Shown one piece after another: positions 24,641 through 34,397 of a DNA stretch of 64,000 bases. The translations under genes and the position numbers were made by a program. Under the pieces are notes generated by a model. It made no database searches, was not told the origin of the DNA, and saw only the letters and a program-made list of their open reading frames with translations. The stretch is from Rhizophlyctis rosea (lineage: Eukaryota; Chytridiomycota; Chytridiomycetes; Rhizophlyctidales; Rhizophlyctidaceae), in assembly GCA_027596075.1 (NCBI GenBank), contig JADGJC010000073.1, positions 5,159-69,158 on the forward strand, read 5' to 3'. The stretch's first letter is position 1. Every line of letters begins with the position of its first letter.

Positions 24641-24730
24641 AGAATCTGACAGGTTGAAGGTGATATCAGCCTTCATCATTGCTGTTCATTCATTTGACAC
24701 AACATGCTATCAGAGCAGAATGCATACCAT

Positions 24731-24990
24731 GATTATGTCCGTCGGCGTTGTAATGACTTCGTATCTAATCCAGGGATTAATATCCCAGTCTCCGGAAGCA
24801 AAAGTTCGCCTAACACTCACATGAGGATGTCATAGCAGGTACAGACATTGTATCTCACGCTTCACACGGCCCACCATATCCATATCTGCAATCTTCCGCC
24901 GGTTGATTATCTTCATGGCTACCCTCCGCGACATCACGTATTTGCCATCCGCAAGGTTGAAGAAAGCTCGCTTTCAGGGATATCTTTCTT
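24731..24990 (-). pseudogene. SNF1/AMPK-type protein kinase relic
   Basis: On the minus strand, RRVAMKIINRRKIADMDM continues with GRVKREIQCLYLL, then a TGA, then HPH, a gtgagt donor, an intron ending ctggattag, and YEVITTPTDIIMV. This is the kinase subdomain II-V stretch of SNF1/AMPK catalytic subunits, where the catalytic Lys sits in VAMKII and the usual sequence is LLRHPHIIKLY. The Arg codon before HPH is TGA, as from CGA by one C-to-T change. The glycine-rich loop upstream is not clear, and no activation loop or C-terminal part follows. It is a fragment of about 90 codons, with its intron, so DNA-level duplication. Confidence 0.8.
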
Positions 24991-24999
24991 TCCCGCGTA

Positions 25000-27458
25000 A
25001 TCGGACGCCTGAAAGACCCAGCCGCTTCCTGCGCAATAGTACTTTTTATTGTCGGTAAACATTAATAACTATCGTCCTTGACGTGAGAAGCTATGCAAGT
25101 ATTGTACCTTGAGAGACATGGATATAAGTGTTCTCAGACCTTCGAAGACGTTGCCATTTTTGTGGAAGAAGGCGACTGTGATTGGGTATGGTCACGGCGC
25201 GGAGTTTCTGATATGTCCTGAGGTATATTGCAAGCAGACAGGAGGTCAGTTTTGGGCTTTTGGTGCAGGAATCATGTCAACAGTTTGTTTAAGCACAGTG
25301 CTGAACATCAGGCCAGGCCGACATCGCTCACTGCTGACGGAAGCCTTTTCCCTTCTGCATGCAGCCTACCACTCTGATACACGCAACCACGAAGCCTACC
25401 TAGATGTGTGAACTATTGCGAGGGGAATGGGAAGTGACAGATTCGCCACGGTGGGAACGGGTGTTGGGTACTGGACTATGCTGAGCAGGAAAGGGAGAGG
25501 AAGATAACGGAGCGGCTGTGCAGCGCACACTAAGAACTTCGAGGACTAGATGTGAGGCAGCGCCGGTTAAATGGGGTGCAGATCGACTGCTCAACTTACA
25601 GATGAAGTAGATGGCGCGCGAAAAATGGTGTCGGAACTTTGACCATGAATTTGTGCGACAAGACTCCACCCCCTCACGTCTCAACTCCCTCACCAAAATA
25701 ATAATAGCGAGGAGACTCTTCAAACCGCACGTATATATCAATTGTCACAGATGATTCTATTAAGAAATACCACAAAAAGATATATAATTTCCCTCCATTC
25801 CCCACTACTAAACATACGAAAAAATGCCCCAAAAGTCACATAAGTATGTCACACACCATGAAGAGAACATCACACAGGACTCGATTGCCAGTTGTTGGTT
25901 GCCGCACCTTGCGCGTACAGCCCCTCTGTCTTGTCGAGGGCACTGCCGGCACCCCGCCCAAAAGGACAAGCTGAGGTTTTACCTCAGGCGGACTCATTCA
26001 GTTGGAAACCGCACGCAAAGACACAAGAGACAACCAGAAGTCAAAACACAAAAAGAAACCACTCCCAGAGACGCAATACCACCAGCACGGTATTTTCCGG
26101 CCCCCGGCTGGGCGAAAAAGACGGGACGACGGTAGTTTATGGCCCCCGTGCGAGCATTACTTACAACGTAAGCTAAACCTACGGCACGAAGGAAAAGGAA
26201 AAGAAAGAAAGGAGAAGGCGGCATTGTCGTGCGCGAGGCAACAAAAGAAGCCAGAAAGCATCCACAAACGAAACCTCCCACGAAGCGTCCAATTACCCCT
26301 CTCCCGCAAACGGAATGCACCAGGACTTGGCAGCACTTCCGTCTGCGAGAGGAAAGCCAGCGAAAAGCTGATATTTCAATATCCGGATGAATCCGGGGTC
26401 TCAGCGGGCTGGGTGTCACGACGTAGTTCGGATCGGCAGATGCTTTCTGTTTCACGGTAGACAATGCCGCTGAAGAACAAAAAACTACAAAGATACAATA
26501 TAAAGGACGAAGAAGAGTCACAGAAGACGGTCGGCGAGGAGGTGTGTGAAGGAGAGTGAGGAGTGGTTGGTCTAATCCGGAGGTGGGGCGTGTGGTGAGG
26601 TCGGTGAGGTCGCTGGTGAGGTCGCTGGTGAGAAAACGCGAGTTGGGGGATGAGGTGTGGGAGGACGAAAATTTCGAGGGAATTGACGACCCCTGTCCCT
26701 TTTATCACTGAACCCACTGGCTTGTGATCGACAAATCAGCTGACCCTAAAAAAAGGAACGCGTCAGCTTGGCTTATCCCCCCAATCATAGCTGCTAGCGA
26801 TCCTCGGCTGACCGGAATATTATTTTTTCCTTCCCACCCATAAGGACGTCCGTCCTGTCATGATGACTCATCGCGTTGTCGCGCCCATCCTCAAAGCATT
26901 CGATCTATCAGTGATTAGATCATGCAGTCGAGAAACCCTTTGTGGCAGACGATGCACTGGCATGTGAAAACGTCATACTCCCCCCATAGATGCATGACGG
27001 TCCCCAGCACTTTGCTACAAGAATACGGCTGCTCAAGTGCTACGAATCCAAGACTTATCCGTCAATTCGGAACTGTTTCGGAATGGACTGACTATATGGT
27101 CCCTTTGATTGAGAGGGGAAATCATCGAGTTGGTTGCGACCGGAAGGGTGCTGCAACCCTGCTTGAATGATGACAAAAGTGTATGGTGCACTCACTGTGG
27201 GAAAGCAGTGGGCTGGTTTTGTTACACATAGCCAGTCCACTGACATTCTATTCGATTACGACCCCATTCCAAAGACCATCCTGACTTCACTCCCACACTT
27301 CTGGAGTTTCCCACACTTCTGGAGTTTCCCAACATAGCTCAATCAAAAGTTCTTTTTCGCTTCTTTTGAGTAAAACATCACTCATCATACTCATCATGAA
27401 CTAGGTCCCCGTCGTTGCTACCACCCCAAACCACCGAGATATCCCCGTTGACTCCGAC
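25000..27458. other. Gene-free stretch with small tandem repeats
   Basis: A 12-base repeat (gaggtcgctggt type) lies at about 26588-26637 and a perfect 2x18 repeat (tcccacacttctggagtt) at 27291-27326. The minus strand from 26720 to 26400 is pyrimidine-rich like a leader, but the frame behind it (to 25994) has no ATG and no domain. Just before the gene at 27459, an in-frame ATG-AAC-TAG lies at about 27396, where the frameshifted relative has an N-terminal extension. Confidence 0.4.
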
Positions 27459-28030
27459 ATGAGCATACACCCCTTGCGTGTCGACAGCCACTGGTTTAAA
27501 CTCGACAACCTGCCCAAGAAGTCAGCAAAACGAGAAACCATAAAAAGTCTTCTGCCAAATCACCTCATCCCAGATCTCATCGGAGTCTTCTTCTCTCCCC
27601 CTTCGGCGTTAAACCCGTCCCGCTCCGCCTACCTCGCCTTCAAAACATATGCTGCAGCAGCAGCAGCCGCCAGCCTGACCTTGACTACACAAAGCACAAC
27701 CCTTGTCTCCAACGCGGCGCGCACTATTCGTCCCGTCCCCGACCCGTCTGGACCTCGATTTTGTATGCCCTCCCAGCGCGCCAGTGAGTAGCCAGCTTCC
27801 ATTATGTTTTGACGCAGAATATAGTTTTTTCCTTCCCAACATTTTCTCACTGCATATCTTGATCTGTAGTTGTGACACCACTTGTGCGCATTTACACCTC
27901 GAACAACCTTCCCGCTGCTGCCAATAAGCCGACCGGGTCCAGTCGAACACGCACCGTCGCGGGATCGCTTGTTTATGACTTCAATTCCGCGGAGGAGGCG
28001 AATGACTTTTGGACAAGTTTGGAGGCATAG
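27459..28030 (+). CDS. Small RRM-like protein, family unnamed
   Basis: Two exons, 27459-27783 and 27870-28030 (gtgagt...ctgtag), phases consistent, 161 residues. The first half follows an RRM plan: strand WFKLDNLP (like RNP2), helix around SAKRETIKSLL, strand LIGVFF, strand RSAYLAF (like RNP1), an Ala-rich helix, and strand TTLVSN. The second half repeats part of the plan (VRIYTSNNLP, then SLVYDF followed by NSAEEANDFWTSL), perhaps a second, shortened domain. RNA binding is therefore inferred from pattern only. A frameshifted relative lies at 18628-19597. Downstream at once is the C-terminal half of a 3'-5' exonuclease, the same neighbour as in the other copy. The ATG used follows a short unmatched leader; the N-terminal extension of the relative is closed off here by a stop. 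Confidence 0.6.
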
Positions 28031-28094
28031 GTCTAGCTTCCCAAAACACCTTCACTTGAACGCATATTTCCAAATCTGAACGCTTCCATCTGTT

Positions 28095-28445
28095 CTTTTG
28101 GGTGTGAAAGTCCTCCATGATGGAGGCAATGATGTTCGGGCTATGAAGGGGCTGGCCACCCCGGAGCTGGCATGTTACGGTTTTGTAAACGTGCATCGTA
28201 TTGCACGTGTGGGCTACGCGGCGGGCGGCCGGATGGACTTGTGGGATGCGTCTGGGAAGCCGCCGGGGCTGGAGGATTTGGCGGAACGGTTTTTGGGGTG
28301 TACACAATTGAGCTCTATTAAGGGGGGCGGGAAGGAGTGGATCAAGGATGACATGAAGCACCGCTTCGTCGAGTATGCGTATAAGGACCCTTGGAGTACC
28401 ATAGAGATTTTTAGGTAGATTATTGCGAGGGTTTGGGGGGCAAAC
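28095..28445 (+). pseudogene. C-terminal half of a second DEDDy exonuclease
   Basis: KVLHDGGNDVRAMKGL matches KVLHDGANDVKALKSL of the gene at 16353-17609. FVNVHRIARVGYAA matches FVNIHKLARVAYEA, and VEYAYKDPWSTIEIF matches LDYAIKDPWSQYEIF. Exo II and Exo III residues are kept but Exo I (DxE), the whole N-terminal domain and any start codon are absent. A TAG at 28416 interrupts a frame whose homology goes on (IIARVW against INAHVW). It begins 64 bases after the stop of the RRM-like gene. Confidence 0.8.
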
Positions 28446-30146
28446 AAATTTCCCTAGCAAACAAATTTCATTAAAGTATTTCCAAGCGCCTTGAGCCTTC
28501 GGTTCCAGCATCCCATCCTCGAACGTGCCCACCCACTTTAGGCGCACTTGTCAGAAGCAGAGACTAATTCCTTCCAAAGTTGCTTCCAGAAACACACAGA
28601 AGCGCTCACTTACTATGATCGAGTTTATGTTGGCCAGTGGCTTATTTGGGACTTGACACTCATCGTGGTCAGAATACTTAGTAACGACGGGCACAGCACC
28701 ACTCCAAACTGCCGCTATGGACCCTGACCATCAGTGATATGATCAATTGTTGTCGCACGATAAATGAAATGGAATGAAAGATCCTTGTGTCGCTTGTTGG
28801 TATTTGAGCGACGTCCAAATCGTTTGTTGGAGCGCATTGTAGAAGACCCTCAATGCCCTCAGAGATGTTCCTTTTGACTTCTCACGGAGCAGCTTCCAGG
28901 TGCGGAGCCATCTTCGAGAATTTCGAGAATGGCTGTTAATGCAATGATTTTGATTTGTAGTCACTGTGATTCTGATCGTTGACACTATTTACGGAGCTCA
29001 TTGGCGATTGTCAGGAAGCGGCAATGGTAGTTGGCATCCTTGAACCTCAGGGTTTCTGAGGTTAGCTGATCCAGCGTTGTAAGTTGGTCACACCTCGTGG
29101 AACGGAAACTCTCGATTTCGGAAGACTTACGTCTTGACAAGTCTTTGTCCTATCAGCTTACCAGTCATACGACTGCGCAGCTCCGTCTCTTGTGCTAGAA
29201 ATTGCTGGATTTGAATTCATTGACATAAGTTTGCAATTAGTACGCTGGTCGGAAAACCAACCAAGCTTTCCTGAAACCTGAAATGATTCGCCATGCTGGT
29301 CTCTGCATTCACGCGACAGTTCACATTATTGAAGATTGATATTGTGCGTGACTTCAGCACAGCACGGACGGCAATGTAAATTTTGATTCAGTCTCGTAGT
29401 CAATCTTGCAACGCCCGACAGGTGCGAGTGCACTCCACATACCAACGGGAGATGGATGACTTGGGACGTTCCTGGCGGCGATGATCCTCCATCAGCAGTA
29501 TCAGCAGCAACCACAGACTTCTCAACGGTCGACGATCTCGCCAAATTCCGAGGCGAGTCACCTTCCGTATCCAATTTTCTGGAGTCGAGGTTGGAGACTA
29601 CAAATGTCGGTTCACGATCACCTACCTTTGTGCGCCAGAGAAGACAAAATCATGCAGCTCACAACACCGGCTGGACATCTCGGAACCTCAAAAACTGAAT
29701 TGCGATTGACGACTTGAGGTGACACTCAATAGATAACTGGCACTCCTCTGAATACGCTCCGTGCGGCAGGCGAACATAGAGTGGCTATTTATGTGCTTCT
29801 GTGGTGGCTTAGCCTGCCGTCGATCTGTGCTTGCCTCATGAGCATCATTTGGGCAATCCGATATGCTCATCCATCCGGTTCCCCTTGCAGAGATTTCTGA
29901 GAATGACCATCTGAATGCTCTCATGGCAAGGCACCGTTACAAGATGCAACACGAGTGTCCCAATGAATGGATTGATAACAGCCAGATCAGACCTTGTTTA
30001 TATGATTTGGGCCACTTCCATGCTGATCAACTTTGATCAGCGCACATCCATCCGCGTCAACAAACCAGGTCGGCATCGCTCACTCGCGCATCGGTACAAA
30101 CCACATAAGCGCCTTTGCGAGATTGCCAGGAGGAAGGTCTTCCTCC
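28446..30146. other. Gene-free stretch
   Basis: No gene supported. Around 30064 the block ccaggtcggcatcgctcact resembles 25314 (ccaggccgacatcgctcact). Confidence 0.4.
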
Positions 30147-30216
30147 TTCCGTCTATAAGTCTCTCAACTCCCACGAGCAAATTATTTCTCCATCCGTCTA
30201 TACTCTCTCAACTGCC
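30147..30216 (+). promoter_or_regulatory. Duplicated leader/core-promoter motif
   Basis: 30147-30172 (ttccgtctataagtctctca...) and 30192-30216 (atccgtctatactctctca...) are near-identical direct repeats about 45 bases apart. They lie just before the gene at 30271. The first contains a TATAAG; both carry CTCTCAACT, a pyrimidine-rich fungal initiator-like block. Function is inferred. Confidence 0.45.
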
Positions 30217-30270
30217 AATTTCTCGTACTAATTGGGCACACAACGCAAACACTTCTAGCTAGTTGTCACA

Positions 30271-31080
30271 ATGGAAGACAATCCTCAAAAAGGCACTATG
30301 CAAACCGCCGTCACAGTAACCCCTCTACCGGCACTGGACTTCCTCCAGCGTCCAATGCCCCACCCACCCTCCACATACACCACCCGAGAATCCCGCACCG
30401 CCTGGCACACCTGGCTCAAAACCCACGTGAACTGGCACACCATCCCCATCAAGAACATTCAAATCCTCCGCTCACACAGCTGGACATCTGCAGACACCAA
30501 TGGGCGGCAGCACTGTACCGTTCGGTACTTATACCACGGCACACTGGCGCACAACATCACCCCAATCACAACAACCGGATATCGCGAACGAGGCCCAGTC
30601 CGCGGAGTATGGCTAGCCCCCGACCCCAACATCTCCGTCCACTTCGCGCGCGGCTCCGGCAAGCTGATCCTCAACTGCGTCCTTGTTGACGAAACCCGAG
30701 ACCGCTTACAATTCCGTGATTTTGAGACAGTCGTTACAGAAGTCCATCGGATCGTGCCAATCGCCATCATCACTTTTGCGTCGCCTACACATACCGTGGC
30801 TTCCTCTCCAAAGGACACATCCATCATCGACCTCATTCTCGAAATCCCCACGGTGATCATGATGGTTTCGGCAATACCCCTCATACTCCTTCTCGGTGCC
30901 GTCCTTTTTGCAGTGTATGCCACCCTTCTCCCCGTGCTCCTTTTCCTCCTGGTAATCTTGAACTTCGGCGAACGCGTCGCGCACGTGTACCGCACTGATG
31001 GGGTGTTGGGGGTTGTGCGGACGGTGAGGACAAATCCACGTCTTCTATTCCGTATTGAGAAACCAAGGAGGTCAGGGTAG
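30271..31080 (+). CDS. Putative membrane-anchored ADP-ribosyltransferase-fold protein
   Basis: Single exon, 269 residues. Residues 36-160 follow the PARP/ART order: YLYHGT (His89, the NAD-binding His position), a variable stretch with GYRERGPVRG, then GVWLAPDPNISVHFA (112-126, where family members have G-x-Y/W-x-A...S..Y/F.), KLILNCVLVDE (131-141), and FETVVTEVHRIVPIAIITF (151-169), which mirrors the closing EyVV...qilP.ylI.F strands of PARPs and puts Glu152 at the catalytic Glu position. The middle triad position is Phe125 or His124 in place of Tyr. Residues 184-231 are two hydrophobic helices and the C-terminus is basic. That suggests membrane anchoring with a soluble N-terminal enzyme or NAD-binding domain. 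The family call is by pattern, not search; an inactive or unrelated fold is possible. Confidence 0.6.
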   Translation: MEDNPQKGTMQTAVTVTPLPALDFLQRPMPHPPSTYTTRESRTAWHTWLKTHVNWHTIPIKNIQILRSHSWTSADTNGRQHCTVRYLYHGTLAHNITPITTTGYRERGPVRGVWLAPDPNISVHFARGSGKLILNCVLVDETRDRLQFRDFETVVTEVHRIVPIAIITFASPTHTVASSPKDTSIIDLILEIPTVIMMVSAIPLILLLGAVLFAVYATLLPVLLFLLVILNFGERVAHVYRTDGVLGVVRTVRTNPRLLFRIEKPRRSG

Positions 31081-32952
31081 CTAGTGTGCTAAGTTCAGTC
31101 TGTTCCGAATTAGTCTAATAGCCCGGGAATCGGGTGGAGGAAGTTAATAGGAGTGTTGTCGGAGATGGGGGAGGTCAGGTGTCGCTTGCAGAGGAGTAAG
31201 CATAACAAAATAGCACAAATGGATAGTGCGTTTAACGCCTATGGTATGTAAGCAATACACAAGCCGACTCTTCCAAAAGGAGCCTCTGTGCAAAGACCAG
31301 CGGACTTGATGCAGACTCATGTGTTAGTGGATTTGTTGAGTGAGCTGCAAGGTTTAAAGTCACATGGCTTTTTTGGCTTTCTGTTTGGAAGCCATCTCAG
31401 TTCGCCTGGTGAAAGAGTGAAGGATCGGTGCGAGGACCCAAAGGGCACCAAAGAGCCAATTGAGACAAGATTGATTGTCATTTTTTGACGCATTTCGGAT
31501 TGAATTGTTCGGGTCTTACTTCCAATTGATACCCCACATGTAGTTAAGAAAGACGTCCAAAGTGCGTCTCAATGACACAAAAGAAACTCTTTTCCCTAAA
31601 GCACTGAGCTACATGCTGAAAGATCTCGGTGTGCTACCAAGCTGTGTGAGAGCGTGGAACGACCTACTCATCTGAGCGTCATTGAATAGATTTGTGCGTA
31701 ATACCTTGTTCGATTGGCATTCATCTGCAAGTTTTGGAAGGGCAGTGGGCACACTGGAATCTGTTCAGTGTCTGACACGCAAAAAAAAGAAACTAAACAC
31801 CGAATATCTGAATGTGCAACGATCCTCATTGATGACCACATTGACGGTCTACTCAACATACACAAGATCATAACCGTTCCCGTATCTCCCAAAGCGGCTC
31901 AAGAAGTAGCAGGGCGGGAATTACTGATGTTAACATGTTCCAACACCACAGCTTGCGGGATCGAAGTAATGCTTCCGCAAACAATGGTCTATTATGACAG
32001 CATGTTCGTGAGTATACACCGAAAAATTGCCTATAACACCGACATCTGAGTCTATTTGATGTCACAAAGTTGACCACTCGCGGGGCGAACTGCCAGGCAC
32101 CTCTTTACTGGGCAATACAATAGTTAAATGGCAGTCAATGTTACCCTTGTTGGGGTATGAACTGTGTTTTTGACTTGTTCGAGTTCGGAACATTGCAATG
32201 TTTGAAGCTCGGAGTGTGGGTCTTCTTTGTTACAGCTTTTTTTGTGAACCGTAATGTCGAGTGTTTGAAAGGTATGGACATCTCATTTTGAGTGACATCC
32301 AAGGAGGATTTGTAGTAGTAGAGAGTGGGGCAAGCATGGAATGCATTCATTTCAAAAACGTCAAAGTTTGATTTGCCCAGACCGAGCGGGAGGCCTGATG
32401 TTCCGGCTCCATGGCTCTGGGCCTCCAAAATATTTCCCCACATTCCTCTTGTGGCGTTGGCTCAAGAAAAACGTTGTTCGAAGCCGCTCCTCAACTCTAT
32501 AGCCAAACGATTATCCATCATGTATAGTCGTATCTTTCTGCTCAGTAAGACCAAGCTTTTGAAATCGTTTGGTTCAAGTTCCTCCCAAAGGGTCGTATCT
32601 CCTTGAAAAAGACAAGGCAACTGGCAGTACTGGCATATCCCAAATCATTTTCCTTCCCTTTCAGCCACACTTGACCCACAAGATGTAGAGATGGAAAAAC
32701 CAAAACATACACAGAACAGTGACATTCAACAAATCGCGGCAGCGATTCCCCCCGTGCCGGATCGTCCACTTATGCCCTTCGAACTTTATCACAACCTTCT
32801 TGCTGGCCTGTCGCTGCAACTCCCCATACTGCTCCCGCAAAAAGGATGCGAATTTTTCGGCCGTAAGAGCTTGAAACATCGGTTGATGCCTGCACAAGCA
32901 AGTATCTACTGTGGTGGACATGTTTTGTGATATACACAAAAAGAGTGTTCAG
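31081..32952. other. Gene-free stretch
   Basis: Nothing recognised on either strand. Confidence 0.4.
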
Positions 32953-33092
32953 ATCATTGACATTTGATCTGAGAAGTTTAAAGTTGAATCAATTCCAGCA
33001 GTTCAAGTTTCCGTTCCAGTGCATCATTGACATTTGATCTGAGAAGTTGAAAGTTGAGTCAATCCCAGCAGTTCAAGTATCCGTTCCAGTGC
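32953..33092. repeat. 70-base tandem duplication
   Basis: 32953-33022 and 33023-33092 are head-to-tail copies that differ at four positions by my count. Not coding. Confidence 0.9.
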
Positions 33093-33284
33093 CGTTCGAG
33101 TATGAGACGTGGAACATGACGTCTTTGACAGCAGGATGGAAGCAAGGAGGCAGTCAAAATTGTCGCAATAGGTGGACAGTGCGTGTGGTCCGAGCTGGAC
33201 GATTTGATACTCATTGTGGCTCGGAGTAGCGGAGTGGGTCTGCCCGCCGTTTGTTTTTTGGAATCCCAAGCCTTGAAGAGCATT

Positions 33285-33601
33285 AGAGAGGTTCCGCATG
33301 AATGAAATCCTTCCGATTTGCCCTTCCTGTGCCACCCTCGCCAGGAAGGTATTCTGGGACGGATTTCCTTGATGAGAAGTGTTCCGCAACGTTCTCCCTC
33401 CCAATTGGTCTTCCTGACGCGTTTTTAGCTTGAAAGTCACCACCTCCGTTGCTGGAAGGGACCGACATCCTTCCTGAAAAACTCAGGAAGGGAAAATCCT
33501 TCATTTGCGGAAGGGGAAACGTCGGCGCTGCTGAACACCGCCACCAAAAACTCGCGTGAAGAAGGGAATTTGGACAGACATCCTTCCTGCGGAACCTCTC
33601 T
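33285..33601. mobile_element. MITE-like element with 14-base terminal inverted repeats
   Basis: The ends AGAGAGGTTCCGCA (33285-33298) and TGCGGAACCTCTCT (33588-33601) are perfect inverted repeats. Both are flanked by ATT (33282-33284 and 33602-33604), a 3-base target duplication. The element is 317 bases with no transposase. The interior carries many CCTTCC/GGAAGG blocks in both orientations. A 3-base duplication is typical of PIF/Harbinger-type elements, though their preferred target is TTA/TAA; that assignment is inference. Perfect ends suggest a fairly recent insertion compared with the surrounding DNA. Confidence 0.75.
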
Positions 33602-34397
33602 ATTGGCGTTTCCTCATTCGGGCTGACATCAAAGAGGATGATGCTGGATTCAGCATGTCGGGGAACGATTCAACATACATATCTCATCAGTCTCGAATGG
33701 TCAATTGACCAAGCGAGCAGGGAAGGTCAATCGACTGATATATTCAGAAATCGCCATCGACATATATTTTTTCTCGCGTTGTCCCACAGAATGAAGTCAT
33801 TTGAGGTTCTCAGCAGTGCAGCCAAATCATGCTGACATATATCCAAACCAGTCATTAATTCAAATGTCTTTCAGTGGAATCACGATCTTTGCGAAAAGCA
33901 GGACCAAGTGACAGTTTTCTCTTCGTGGGCAACGGGGTTCCTTTTTTCCCCGTTTCAGCAATAGATGTGGTCATTTCCTGCGAGGATAAGAACGATTATG
34001 ATTGTGTCCTGCCGTCGAGTCAACATCATAAAGCCATATTTACGCAGTAGGCCGAAAATCAAAAACATGGTAAGATGTCTTTTTGCCAAGTTGAGAACCC
34101 TCGTCACATAGGGATTGATCAATATAGTCACCAGCCACAACGACTCTAGATAATCAACAAATCATAAAAGGAATACGGATGAAAAACAGAAAGAGCATCG
34201 TGTTGTATTTTCACTAATTAGAAAAAAGCTCGCTGACGTTACTCGAGCCTCTCCCTGCAATTAGCCCCAAACCAAGTATGATACATGCAAGAACAGAGAA
34301 TTGAAACAAAAACAAAAGCCAAAGCAAGAACCCACTAACTACTACTACAGCTAAGATCTACTGCTGTTATCGCTTATACCAAACATCCCAAAACACC
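33602..34397. other. Gene-free stretch, downstream of the C2H2 gene
   Basis: This is the 3' side of the leftward zinc-finger gene. No other feature is seen. Confidence 0.4.

Noticed and set aside
25975..25991. ctgaggt...acctcag stem like a terminator
   Set aside because: A 7-base stem without a partner gene, and intrinsic terminators of this kind do not apply to nuclear fungal genes.
25994..26717. Two minus-strand frames with hydrophobic or His-rich stretches
   Set aside because: No ATG start. The composition is pyrimidine-rich like an untranslated leader, and no domain was found.
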